Under the pieces are notes generated by a model that did no database searches, had not been told where the DNA came from, and worked only from the letters and a program-made list of their open reading frames with translations. A stretch of DNA of 64,000 nucleotides, taken from NCBI RefSeq assembly GCF_002223055.1, contig NZ_NKFL01000004.1, positions 1,488,001 to 1,552,000 of the forward strand, given 5' to 3'. Made by a program: the position numbers and the translations under genes. This document shows positions 42,873 to 61,323 of the stretch, one piece after another (position 1 is the first letter of the stretch; every line of letters starts with the position of its first letter). The DNA comes from Burkholderia sp. HI2500 (GTDB taxonomy: Bacteria > Pseudomonadota > Gammaproteobacteria > Burkholderiales > Burkholderiaceae).

Positions 42873-43775
42873 CTAAAAACCGCATGGATTCCGGCGATTC
42901 CAGTTTCCGACCCGCCCACTCGGCGGCGGCTGACCGGTGTGCGGCTCCTTCGCGTACATTGCCTGGATGGTCGGGCAATGCGCGTTCACGTATGCGTCGA
43001 TCCCTTTAAGGTCGGCTGCGCTGACATCGAGGCCGCCGTGTGCCACACAATAGTCATGCTGTTCTTCTGCGACACACAGGTCGTGATTCCACACTGCCCG
43101 CTTGAACCGCATTCCCTGCTTCTGATCTTGCTCGATCTTGACCTCTTGCGCACATGGCGAACCCCGCTCAAACCAGAAGGTGAGCCATGTACCGAAATCG
43201 TCGTTGGTTAGCCCCTGTGTCCCGAAAAACTTGACTGCGAACGGTGCGCCAATGCTGCCGCCAGTCTGATGAGCGGTGGGCAGTGCATGAACGACATCGG
43301 CCTCCGTGATGCAGGCGAACCGGCTCAGGGACGCGAATTTCAGCATGGCACGCGTCGTGTCCTGCGGTGGATGGTCGACGGCATATTCGAATGCTGGCGG
43401 AAGCGCCGCATTTACGGTCGATTCGTTCGATAGCCACGTGAATTGGGTGGGTTGATACCAATTTGGCGTATCCGCGATGACGGTCGTGCGATTGATCCTT
43501 CTGGCGTTGCAGTCGCCATGACAGTTCGGTGCTAACGGGGCACTACCGATGGTGTCCGCCTGGTAGCGCAGATCGAGCCGGTGCATCGTCGCATCAACGT
43601 CAAACATCTCTCCTGAATTCGCAACATCGGCCAACCGCTTCACGAAAGCGTCGATCAAGGCTGTCCGGTCGCGGTCCGCGCCGGGTGCTGGCGGCATTGC
43701 TTTCGTGGCCACTTGCGGAGCGTGGCTACAGGCCGCAAGCAGCGCTGTCACGATGATCAAGAGAAAAAATCGCAT
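42873..43775 (-). CDS. Putative lipoprotein, 300 aa
   Basis: The start ATG at 43775 gives MRFFLLIIVTALLAACSH with lipobox LLAAC (Cys16). The mature part has several cysteines (LAPNCHGDCNARR, SRFACITE, RGSPCAQE, NHDLCVAEEQHDYCVAHGG, NPCGF at the end), so it is probably disulfide-bonded in the periplasm. No family is recognised. GC content and codon use are lower than in neighbouring genes, which suggests relatively recent acquisition. The start is chosen by the signal peptide; the frame opens 39 codons earlier. Confidence 0.72.
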   Translation of the reverse strand: MRFFLLIIVTALLAACSHAPQVATKAMPPAPGADRDRTALIDAFVKRLADVANSGEMFDVDATMHRLDLRYQADTIGSAPLAPNCHGDCNARRINRTTVIADTPNWYQPTQFTWLSNESTVNAALPPAFEYAVDHPPQDTTRAMLKFASLSRFACITEADVVHALPTAHQTGGSIGAPFAVKFFGTQGLTNDDFGTWLTFWFERGSPCAQEVKIEQDQKQGMRFKRAVWNHDLCVAEEQHDYCVAHGGLDVSAADLKGIDAYVNAHCPTIQAMYAKEPHTGQPPPSGRVGNWNRRNPCGF

Positions 43776-44298
43776 AGAGCAGGGCTCCGGTGAATGCGCG
43801 GCCCCGATCTTAACGCCGTTGCGCCGTCCGTGAGCACCGCTCAGTGGCGCCGCTGCCGAATACTTGGGGCAAATCCGGGCAGCGCAGGTCATGCTGAGTC
43901 GCCGGAAACAAGGCGAATACGAGAGATTTCACGCCCGACAAGATAACTTTTCTTATCACAATAGCGTCATTTCATTTCAAAACTGACCAGTCGGCAAACG
44001 CGTCAGTCTCGGTAGCCGAGCATGCCGCGGTCAGCATCGCCCGCCGGATACTTTGCGAGGCGGCAGGCGAGCGGGGCACCTGTCCGCGACCGGCAGACAG
44101 CGCTCCACGAAAAGCGCCCCGAAAGCCGGATCGCTATCCGGCCTTTGGGGCGCAGTTCATCGAGTCGCGTTTCGAGGGTTTTCGACTGGCAGGATCGGAC
44201 CAGCCGGCAACCTCCGCCGGCAGTTCCCTCACGATTGCGGCAGCCGACACCCGATCCGCCTGCCCGACACCTCACGACGAATCGCGAGCGGGTTGGCT
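43776..44298. other. 523-nt AT-richer gap with the SDR terminator
   Basis: It lies between the lipoprotein start and the SDR/dioxygenase-like operon end, both on the minus strand. AT content is raised at 43920-43985. The strong hairpin at 44114-44153 is here. No gene is supported. Confidence 0.5.
44114..44153 (-). terminator. Strong terminator-like hairpin downstream of the SDR gene
   Basis: GCGCCCCGAAAGCCGGAT pairs with ATCCGGCCTTTGGGGCGC (two mismatches in 18 bp) around a 4-nt loop. On the minus strand it is followed by TTTTC. It lies 145 nt beyond the SDR stop and probably marks the left end of the biosynthetic cluster transcript. Confidence 0.6.
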
Positions 44299-45024
44299 TC
44301 AGGACGTTTGCGCGGTGGACGTCAGGAAGATCTCCCTCATGCAGACGTGCTGCGGCTGCGCATAGGCGAAGCACACCGCGCGTGCGACGTCGTCGGGATG
44401 CAGCACCGAAGCCAGCGAACTCATCCACTCGCGAAACATCGTCTTGGCGGACTCCGACGTGGTGGCGTCGAGCAGGGGCGTGTCAACCACGCCCGGCGCG
44501 ATGGTCGACACGCGGATATTGTGCTGGCCGAGATCGGCGCCCAGCGCGGCCGACATGCCGTGCACCGCGAATTTCGATGCGCAATACGCCGAATGAAATG
44601 GAAAGGCCTGGCGGCCGGTGATCGAGCTGACGTTGAAAATGCTGCCGCGCCGCCGCTCGATCATGCCGGGCAGCACGCTCTGAATCGCGTTCATCGTCCC
44701 GACGACGTTCACGTCCAGCATGGTTCGCAGTTCGTCGGCCGATTGTTCGAGCGGCTCGCCGAGCAGCATCGTTCCCGCGCTGTTCACGAGGCAGTCGACA
44801 CCGCCGAACTGCGCCTGCGCGGCCTGCACCGCGGCCCGCACCGCACATTCGTCGGTCACGTCCGCCGCAACGCATGCGGCGTTGGGCAAATCGAGCGCCT
44901 GCAGCTCCGCCAACCGCCGCGACACCAGCAGCAGCGGATGCCCGAGCGCCGCGAACGCACGCGCGACCGCCGCGCCAATGCCGGAGCTCGCGCCCGTCAC
45001 CATCACCAGCGGCAAAGTCGTCAC
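44299..45024 (-). CDS. Short-chain dehydrogenase/reductase in the biosynthetic cluster
   Basis: The 241-aa classical SDR starts MTTLPLVMVTGASSGIGAAVARAF. Its TGASSGIG, LVNSAG, catalytic Ser in IFNVSSITG and YCASK (SAYCASKFAVHG) are intact. It prefers NAD(P)H and probably reduces a ketone or aldehyde. Its start overlaps the end of the dioxygenase-like gene by four bases, so they are co-expressed, and both are driven from the lux-box-containing promoter. It could reduce an aldehyde released by the reductase domain of the megasynthase, or act on a side-chain keto group. Confidence 0.9.
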   Translation of the reverse strand: MTTLPLVMVTGASSGIGAAVARAFAALGHPLLLVSRRLAELQALDLPNAACVAADVTDECAVRAAVQAAQAQFGGVDCLVNSAGTMLLGEPLEQSADELRTMLDVNVVGTMNAIQSVLPGMIERRRGSIFNVSSITGRQAFPFHSAYCASKFAVHGMSAALGADLGQHNIRVSTIAPGVVDTPLLDATTSESAKTMFREWMSSLASVLHPDDVARAVCFAYAQPQHVCMREIFLTSTAQTS

Positions 45025-46616
45025 GACGCGCCTCCCGTGCGGACCCCGCGGTCGCGCTTGCGCTGTGCGCGTTGCTGCACGTCGGCATACATCGCCTTGA
45101 CCGCATTCGCCGTGAAGAACGCCATGTGCTCGTCAAAACGTCCCGGATGGACGATCGAGAACGGGGCGGGCGGCCGTTTGCCGAGCGTCGCCTCGTAAAG
45201 CGGGCCGATCGGATCGTTCATGTGCGAGTTGCGGAAGTTGTGCGCGGTCTGGGCCGCGTTTTCGGCGCCCGAAATCGAGGCGGTCGGCGTGTTGTCTTCC
45301 GGACTCACACCGATCTGCGTCTTGACGAACTGGATGTGCTCGTCACGCCATGTCCGCACGTACTGGTACACGTAGACCGTCTGGCGAATCATCGCGGCGA
45401 GCGCCGGTTGCGTGTTCAGGCGCAGCACCTGTTGCGCCTGCTCGAGCACGGCGTCGTCGTCGCGCGCGGCAGTGTCGTTGAATGCCATCAGCCGCAGGCG
45501 GAGCGAACGGACCAGCAGCGGGTAGATCGTCAGGAACAGCCCCTTGCGCAGATTGTGCGAGTGAGACCCGCTCGTGATGCCAAGCGCCGGCCGGATCGCG
45601 AAGTAAGCCTTCGGACTCAGCGTCCGCACGATCGGCTTGATGTTGTCGGTGACGATCTGCAGCAACTTGTTGCACAGCGCCAGCGACGTCGCCTCATGCT
45701 CGAACGACTCGTTCGCTTCGTTCACGAGCGCCAGGATCGAATCCGCGATCACGTCGTTGACAAGGCCCACGAGGACTTCGCTGATCTGGTGGTACGCACG
45801 GAACTGCATCAGGTACGTCGGATCCTTGAGGTCGACGCAGGTGACCGCATCGCGCACCTCGTCGTTCTGGACGACCCGCTGATAGAACTGCTCGGCGCTC
45901 TCGCCCTCGAGACGAAATACGCCCGGCACGCGAACGTGGCGCAGCACGGCCAGCCAGATCGTTTCGTAATTGGTATTGACGAAGGTGTGAAAGAACGTGA
46001 AGCGCTGCGGATCGTCGAGGTCCTTCTCCGAAACGTCGCCGACCGCTTCCGGCGCCGATTTCAGCGCTTCGTACATCGCTTCGGTTTTTTTCGCGGCAGC
46101 CTGATAGGTGGACGAATCCTCGATCGACAGAAAGTCCCCGCCATTGCGCCCGAGATCCGTTTGCACCAGCAACTGCGAAAAGCGGTACAGGGAATCGTTG
46201 AAATGATTCATCCACGAAATCTTGACCGACACGTCGCCGAAGCGGGAATGGCTGACGTCGTCGATGATCCGGTCGGCGAGGACGGAAATGTTATTCAGGC
46301 AGATTTCCGTCCCTCTGAAGATGGCGACAATACATTTTGCATCGATTTGCTGATTTTCGCAGTTTATGAGTCGATCCAGGTATTTCACGCCATGCAGAAG
46401 TTCGTAGTTCGCAAGCACCGCGGTGCTGTCGATCTCCGCATGCGTCGAGAACGCCTCGCGACGGCGCGAGATTTCGTCGAGGTCCAGTGATTTGGCGAGA
46501 AGCTTCTCCGTCGCGTGTTCCGCGGTGACGGGGAGATTGCTTTTGCTGCGCAGGAACGACGCGATTTCTTGCCGAATCGACCGGGCCGATTCGCTCTCAG
46601 GTGCTTTCACTTCCAT
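45021..46616 (-). CDS. Tryptophan 2,3-dioxygenase-superfamily-like heme protein
   Basis: The 531-aa product shows scattered motifs of the TDO/IDO heme superfamily: an early YHQISEVLVGLV (like HQ.yEl), CNKLLQIVTDNIKPIVRTLSP, ITSGSHSHNLRKGLF (like sGfQSlqFR), and TWRDEHIQFVKTQIG with the candidate proximal heme-ligand histidine (like W...H..mV.R.iG). It is much longer than TDO (about 280-400 aa). PrnB (tryptophan-ring rearrangement in pyrrolnitrin), MarE and SfmD are members used in natural-product synthesis. The start follows AGAGG. The gene leads the minus-strand arm of the cluster. Assignment is by motif only. Confidence 0.55.
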   Translation of the reverse strand: MEVKAPESESARSIRQEIASFLRSKSNLPVTAEHATEKLLAKSLDLDEISRRREAFSTHAEIDSTAVLANYELLHGVKYLDRLINCENQQIDAKCIVAIFRGTEICLNNISVLADRIIDDVSHSRFGDVSVKISWMNHFNDSLYRFSQLLVQTDLGRNGGDFLSIEDSSTYQAAAKKTEAMYEALKSAPEAVGDVSEKDLDDPQRFTFFHTFVNTNYETIWLAVLRHVRVPGVFRLEGESAEQFYQRVVQNDEVRDAVTCVDLKDPTYLMQFRAYHQISEVLVGLVNDVIADSILALVNEANESFEHEATSLALCNKLLQIVTDNIKPIVRTLSPKAYFAIRPALGITSGSHSHNLRKGLFLTIYPLLVRSLRLRLMAFNDTAARDDDAVLEQAQQVLRLNTQPALAAMIRQTVYVYQYVRTWRDEHIQFVKTQIGVSPEDNTPTASISGAENAAQTAHNFRNSHMNDPIGPLYEATLGKRPPAPFSIVHPGRFDEHMAFFTANAVKAMYADVQQRAQRKRDRGVRTGGAS

Positions 46617-46686
46617 TTAAAACCTCTCGATGGTCCGATGTTGATTTAATTGATTTTCAAGACGTATCAGGGTGGAGCGGGGGAGG

Positions 46687-46692
46687 ATTGTA
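46687..46692 (-). promoter_or_regulatory. -10 box of the minus-strand arm (TACAAT)
   Basis: Reads TACAAT on the minus strand. It lies exactly 22 bp from the edge of lux-like box 1 (46715-46734), giving a box centred near -44 of the predicted start. Confidence 0.5.
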
Positions 46693-46714
46693 TCGACTAT
46701 TTTCTCGAAATGAT

Positions 46715-46734
46715 CGCTGTCAGAACAGACAGCT
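46715..46734. promoter_or_regulatory. Lux-box-like palindrome 1
   Basis: The core GCTGTCAGAACAGACAGC is a perfect inverted repeat, matching the CT-N12-AG (here CTG-N10-CAG) form of AHL-LuxR boxes. It is predicted to serve the minus-strand arm. Confidence 0.65.
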
Positions 46735-46751
46735 TTATTCACGCCGATGAC

Positions 46752-46771
46752 ACCTGATGTTTGTGTCAGGG
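46752..46771. promoter_or_regulatory. Lux-box-like palindrome 2 (middle)
   Basis: ACCTGATGTTTGTGTCAGGG has the ACCTG...CAGG(t) half-sites of consensus lux boxes. It lies between boxes 1 and 3. Confidence 0.55.
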
Positions 46772-46773
46772 AT

Positions 46774-46793
46774 ATCTGTCAGATATTGCAGGT
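46774..46793. promoter_or_regulatory. Lux-box-like palindrome 3
   Basis: ATCTGTCAGATATTGCAGGT closely matches typical las/rhl/cep-type boxes (CT-N12-AG with GTCAGAT core). It lies 22 bp before the -10 TCTAAT of the plus-strand arm. Confidence 0.65.
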
Positions 46794-46815
46794 TCACGAC
46801 AACTGATTTTGATTG

Positions 46816-46821
46816 TCTAAT
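46816..46821 (+). promoter_or_regulatory. -10 box of the plus-strand arm (TCTAAT)
   Basis: Spaced 22 bp from box 3, the same geometry as on the minus arm. Transcription would start near 46828. Confidence 0.5.
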
Positions 46822-46906
46822 CACATTCCGCAACAGTGATTTGATATTTAATATATTTTTAGCATGTTCAAAGAAACGTGCGGTTTGCAAATCGGGTAAA
46901 TACAGA

Positions 46907-48145
46907 ATGATGCGGACGGACGATATCGCCCCGCGCCTGCGGGCCAGCATGGCCCAGGTTCTCGGAGCGCCGCTCCATTACGGTTTTCTCGCGGCGTTGT
47001 GCCGCGCCGGGGTGCGGGGCATCGATGGCGGCAACGACACGACCATCACGATCCGCAGACGCTCGGCCGTCGGCGCTGCGCCCCCGGCGATCACGATCGG
47101 ATCGCCCGAGATCGCCGGGGCTTTCCGCACGCTGGTTCGACGGGTCGCCGATCGTCTCGACGCGGCGGGGGGCGCGGACGCCGGCGCCGCCATCGATCAA
47201 TGGGAGCTCGAGGTCCGCGGCGGCGCGCACGGCCCCATCCTGCTGCGGCCGCACGACCCGACGCACGCGAACGCATGGCAGGTGAGCGTTGCCGGCGCGC
47301 CGGCGCTCGCGGCCGCCATCGGCGACAGGTGGCGTCACACCGCAGCCGAGCTCGCCGATCAGCTGGCCGTCGATCCGATCGTCGACGTCACCCGCGTGCT
47401 CGCCGGACGCCCGGCGCGCGACGCAAGCGATGCCGTGCTGACCCTGATTCACGGCGCCGACGGCAGCGTCGTGCCGTTCGCGCCGCTGGCCGCGCGGCTG
47501 CCGTTCATCGTCAGGGCGTTTCGCGGGGTGCCGGCGCAACTCGCGCAGGCCACCGACCTGAAGGACCTCGCGTACCGCTATGTCGATGCACTGTGCGAGA
47601 TCGATGACCGGCCTTTCCACTGGATCGGCGGTCACTCGTTCGGTGCGGTGGTGGCGCGCGAAATGGCCGCCCTGCTGGAGCAGCGCGGCAAGCGCCTGGG
47701 CGTCGTGGTCAGTCTCGATCCGTCGCTGGCCCTGGCGGCCCGCGAGCGTGTGAGCGACGACCGCACGGAGCGCGTCACGCTGCTCAAGGCGATGTTTCCG
47801 CCGGCGGAAGCCGATCGCGTCCTCGCCGAATCGCCCAGCGACAGCGAAATCGACGCCTGCCTGCGTCGGCGCATGCCCGCCGCCCGCCTGCGCGAGGTGC
47901 TCGACATGCGCCGCACGTGCCTGGCATTGCTGAAGTCCCACCGCACCGCCGCGGCCCCGGCCGCGCGCGTGGCCTGCCTGCACGCGCGCGAGCCGCTGCT
48001 GCCCGACTGGCATGCGCACGCGCTGCAGCATCGCGTGCAGGGCATCGAAGTACCCGGCAATCACTTTTCAATGCTCTCGGAGCCGCACGTCGCCTGTGTC
48101 GCTTCGATCGTTCAATCCCTTCGTCCTGAATCCTGCGATGACTGA
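46907..48145 (+). CDS. Thioesterase-domain protein with unrecognised N-terminal region
   Basis: The start is the MM pair at 46907 or 46910; upstream frame translates AT-rich promoter and is rejected. The 412-aa product has an unrecognised N-terminal ~175 residues (MMRTDDIAPRLRASMAQVLG). An NRPS/PKS-type II or TE-I thioesterase follows: LTLIHGADGSVVPFAPLA, nucleophile GGHSFGAVVAREM and C-terminal His (VPGNHFSML). It may hydrolyse or edit misloaded carrier proteins, or release a product. It overlaps the A-PCP gene by eight bases. An 11-codon frame (46864-46899) directly upstream may be a leader peptide. Confidence 0.8.
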   Translation: MMRTDDIAPRLRASMAQVLGAPLHYGFLAALCRAGVRGIDGGNDTTITIRRRSAVGAAPPAITIGSPEIAGAFRTLVRRVADRLDAAGGADAGAAIDQWELEVRGGAHGPILLRPHDPTHANAWQVSVAGAPALAAAIGDRWRHTAAELADQLAVDPIVDVTRVLAGRPARDASDAVLTLIHGADGSVVPFAPLAARLPFIVRAFRGVPAQLAQATDLKDLAYRYVDALCEIDDRPFHWIGGHSFGAVVAREMAALLEQRGKRLGVVVSLDPSLALAARERVSDDRTERVTLLKAMFPPAEADRVLAESPSDSEIDACLRRRMPAARLREVLDMRRTCLALLKSHRTAAAPAARVACLHAREPLLPDWHAHALQHRVQGIEVPGNHFSMLSEPHVACVASIVQSLRPESCDD

Positions 48146-49967
48146 ACCCATCTATTCACCCCACATCCCGCATCTGGCCTTCGAGCAGCGCGCCGCAGCG
48201 GCACCCGATCGAATCGCGGCCCTCTCGGAGCGCGAAAGCGTGACCTACGGTGAGATGAACGCGCGCGCGAACCGGCTGGCGCGTTTCCTGCGCGATGAAG
48301 TCGGCATCCGCGCCGGCGAGGCCGTCGGCGTGTGCACGGATCACGATCCTGTCAGGCTCGTCGCGTTACTGGCCATCCTGAAGTGCGGGGCCGTCTACGT
48401 GCCGGTCGACGCCGCGTGCCCCGAGGACCGGATGCGTCACATGGTCCAGCGCGCGCGCATCGCGTTCGTGCTGACGGCCCTGGAAGGTCGTGCGATGACG
48501 CAGCTCGGCGACGTGCCGCAAAGCGACGTCTATGCGGCGTTGAATCGGGCGAGCCAGTTGTCGTCCGACAATCTCGGGCTGGGTGCCGAACTGCACGATC
48601 CGCTCTACATCATCTTCACGTCCGGTTCCACCGGGCTGCCGAAGGGCGTTGCCGTCTCGCATGCCGCGGCGTGGAATCACTTCAGCTGGATCATCGACTA
48701 CCTCGGTTTCCGCGAGGACGATCGCTGGCTGCAAAGCATCAACCCGTGTTTCGACCCCTCCATGCACGAGCTGCTCGCGCCGCTGACAATCGGCGCGACG
48801 GTGTGCTTTCTCGGCGGCACGCACCGGATCGACAGCGTCGAGATCGTGGCCGCGATCCGGCGGCATGCGGCCACGCACATCACCACCGTGCCGACGATGT
48901 TCAACCTCATCACGCAAACGCCGGGCTTCGAACAATGCACGAGCCTGAAGGCGATCTGCGTCGGCGGCGAGGTCTTCCGTCCGTCGCTCGCGGAGCGCGC
49001 CCGGCGCCTGTTGCCCAACACGGTCGTCCACAACGTGTACGGGCCGACGGAGGCGACGATCATGGCGAGCGCATGGCCGTTTGACGACGCGCCGCGGGAT
49101 TCGCTGCCGATCGGTGCACCGGTTTCGCACACGCGCTTCTACCTGCGTCGAACCGCGGCGGACGGCGTGACCGACACGATCGTGTCCACGACGCCGGGGG
49201 AGGAGGGCGAGCTCTGCATCAGCGGCGCGGCGCTGGCCAACGGCTACGTGAACGACGCCGCGGAAACGGCGCGGCGCTTCATCGCGAATCCGCTGTTCGA
49301 GACCGGTGACCTGCCGGTGTACTCGCGCATCTACCTGACGGGCGACATCTGCCGGGTCGATGCAGACGGCCTCGTCCACTGCGTGGGGCGCGTGGACGAC
49401 CAGGTGAAGATCAACGGCCAGCGCGTCGAACTGGCGGAGATCGAATCCGCGGTGCTGCGCTCGCCGATGGTTCGCGATGCCACCGCGCTCGTCGTCGGCG
49501 ACCGGCTGACCGCCATTGTCGTTCTGGCCGACGGCCACGACACCACGTGGATGCGAACACTGAGCGAAACCGCTGCCCACGCGCTGCCGGCCGCCTGGCT
49601 GCCGAAGGACTGGGTCGCGGTCGCGGAGATCCCGCGCCAGGCGACGAGCGGCAAGGCGGACCGGCGCGCGCTCGTCGACCTCTGCCGCCAGGCCAGCGAG
49701 CGCACCCGGGCGGATGACGTGCCGGCCAACGACGTCGAGTCCGAAATCGGCCGCGCGCTGGCCCAGCTGATCGGCCTGGGCAGCGATGCGTTGATCGACC
49801 GGGACGAACCGTTCGCGGATATCGGGCTCGATTCGCTGGGCGTACAGGCGCTGTCGCTGCGGCTCAGCGCCACCTTCGGGGTGTCCCTCCGTGCCGAAGA
49901 CATGTTCGAGTACTACACGATCGACCTTCTTTCGCGCGAAATCCACTCGCGGCTTGCAACGGCATGA
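48138..49967 (+). CDS. Stand-alone NRPS adenylation-PCP didomain
   Basis: The start ATG at 48138 gives 609 aa (MTEPIYSPHIPHLAFEQRAAAAPDR). Adenylation cores are A3 YIIFTSGSTGLPKG, A5 NVYGPTEATI, A7 YLTGDICRVDADG and A8 VDDQVKINGQRVELAEIE, followed by PCP FADIGLDSLGVQAL with the phosphopantetheine Ser. No condensation domain is present, so it loads an amino acid to be modified in trans, as in pyrrole or oxidised-amino-acid starters. The approximate specificity residues (D-P-H-T-I-V-V-I by GrsA alignment) are from eye alignment and not decisive. Overlapping the next gene by four bases, it is coupled to the FAD oxidase. Confidence 0.93.
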   Translation: MTEPIYSPHIPHLAFEQRAAAAPDRIAALSERESVTYGEMNARANRLARFLRDEVGIRAGEAVGVCTDHDPVRLVALLAILKCGAVYVPVDAACPEDRMRHMVQRARIAFVLTALEGRAMTQLGDVPQSDVYAALNRASQLSSDNLGLGAELHDPLYIIFTSGSTGLPKGVAVSHAAAWNHFSWIIDYLGFREDDRWLQSINPCFDPSMHELLAPLTIGATVCFLGGTHRIDSVEIVAAIRRHAATHITTVPTMFNLITQTPGFEQCTSLKAICVGGEVFRPSLAERARRLLPNTVVHNVYGPTEATIMASAWPFDDAPRDSLPIGAPVSHTRFYLRRTAADGVTDTIVSTTPGEEGELCISGAALANGYVNDAAETARRFIANPLFETGDLPVYSRIYLTGDICRVDADGLVHCVGRVDDQVKINGQRVELAEIESAVLRSPMVRDATALVVGDRLTAIVVLADGHDTTWMRTLSETAAHALPAAWLPKDWVAVAEIPRQATSGKADRRALVDLCRQASERTRADDVPANDVESEIGRALAQLIGLGSDALIDRDEPFADIGLDSLGVQALSLRLSATFGVSLRAEDMFEYYTIDLLSREIHSRLATA

Positions 49968-51548
49968 GAACGACACCGGTCGCCGCGCGCAATGGCGCGC
50001 GCGGCACCGGGTCTTCCAGACGGAGAATTCATTTGGATACCGATGTACTGATCGCCGGTGGCGGTCTGGCTGGCCTGTATGCCGCCTATGAACTGAAGAA
50101 GCGTCACCCCGGACTGCGGGTTCGCCTGGTCGAGATGCTGTCTCGCATCGGCGGCCGGGTGCAGACCGACGAGATGCTCGCCGGCGCATTCCGTGCGGAA
50201 TACGGCGCCGTGCGAATCGAGCCCGATCTTCAGCCGCTCGTCGACGCCTTCGTGCAGGCGCTGGGCGTCCCCGTGCAACCCATTTCGTCGCACGAGGCAG
50301 GTTCGTCGATCCGTCCGTGTGCGGCGAAGCTGACCGAGGACGAGCGCGCGCTGCTGGCGGATCCGCGCGCGCACGATCCGCCCTGGGCGCTGCTGATGCA
50401 TGCGGTACGCGTGATCGTCGCCGACCAGTGGGACCTCGACGGCGACCGCTTCGACCGGCCTGGCCGGGCCGAGGCACTGGCGAGATTCCGGACGGACGCC
50501 CGGTTCGGGGGCATGCCGCTTTACCAGCAGGGTATCTGGAACGTGCTGTCGAACGTACTGAGCCATGAAGCGGTCGAGTTCACGCGCGAGAAGGGGGCGT
50601 TCTACAACTTCAAGAACGCGAATCCGAATGCCGCGGAATGGATCGCGACGCTGCTCGACCTGCGCCTGCTCGAGCGTCCGTCCTACCTGCCGGTCGGCGG
50701 CATGCAGACGCTGATCGACTACGCGGGGCGCGCGGTGCGCGCACTGGGCGTCGACGTGGTCGTGGATCACGCGCTCGTCGACTTGTCGGAGCAGCCCGAC
50801 GGCGCCATCGCCGCGACGATCGAAGACGTGTCGACTGCGGAGCGGCGCCGCGTCGTCGTCCGGTGCGGGCGCGTCGTGCTCGCGCTGCCGCAGCGCCCGC
50901 TCCGGGCGCTTGCCCGCTGCCTGCCGCCGGCCGTGACCGCCAGCCTCGATGCCGTCGTCCCGTTCCCGATCACGTGGGCATGCTGCGTGGTCGAGGACCC
51001 GTGGTGGAACGCCGACACGCCGCCAGGCAGCGGCGAAGGCGCGATGGTCCGGGCCGCTCATTTCGAGGTCCACCCCAGCCAGCCGGAACGGTACGGCATG
51101 GCGATGTTCTACAGCGATGAACCGTGGCATCAGTACTGGGCCAACCTGATCGACACGGAAGAAGGCCGCCGCGGCTGGCAGTCGGCCCCGTACCGCAACC
51201 GGGGCGAGCGCCTGAAGGCGGCGCTCGTCCGGACGCTGCAGCAGACGTTCTCGCGCGACGACACGCCGCGCATCCTCGAATGGGGCATCCGCGACTGGAG
51301 CATGGCGCCGTTCGGCGCCGGCGTGCACTTCTGGCGTCCCGGCTACCGCTCGGCGGACGTGATTCGGCAACTGGCCGCCTTCGGCATCGGCGCCGATCCG
51401 GCCAACCGGCGCGTGCATATCTGCGGCGAGGCCTATTCGGACCTGCAGGGCTTCTTCGAAGGCGCCTGCCGTTCGGTGCAATGCATGCTGCAACAGATCG
51501 ACGCGCAGAACGGAACGGAAAAACACAACGCAACGACGGAGTCGAGCA

Positions 51549-51562
<14 letters not shown>
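49964..51562 (+). CDS. FAD-dependent amino-acid oxidase (L-tryptophan-oxidase-like)
   Basis: The product is 532 aa if translated from the ATG that overlaps the previous stop. A TTG at 50033 with a GGAG ribosome-binding site 7 nt before it would give a 509-aa form starting just before the FAD motif, which is plausible. The dinucleotide motif is TDVLIAGGGLAGLYAAYELKK, with the amine-oxidase GGRV (LSRIGGRVQTDEM). The C-terminal motif HICGEAYSDLQGFFEGA resembles that of L-tryptophan oxidases such as VioA and RebO (GEAYSDyQGWvEGA). It would oxidise a free or PCP-bound amino acid to the imine. It overlaps the megasynthase start by 14 bases. Confidence 0.82.
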
Positions 51563-61271
<9,709 letters not shown>

Positions 61272-61323
61272 TCCCTTTCCCTGAACCCGGACGGACGGTT
61301 GCCCGTCCGTCCGCACGCTGACC

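Noticed and set aside
44090..44160. Hairpin as a mobile-element end or REP-type repeat
   Set aside because: Single occurrence seen in the window, no transposase nearby; the T-run on the minus strand fits a terminator better.
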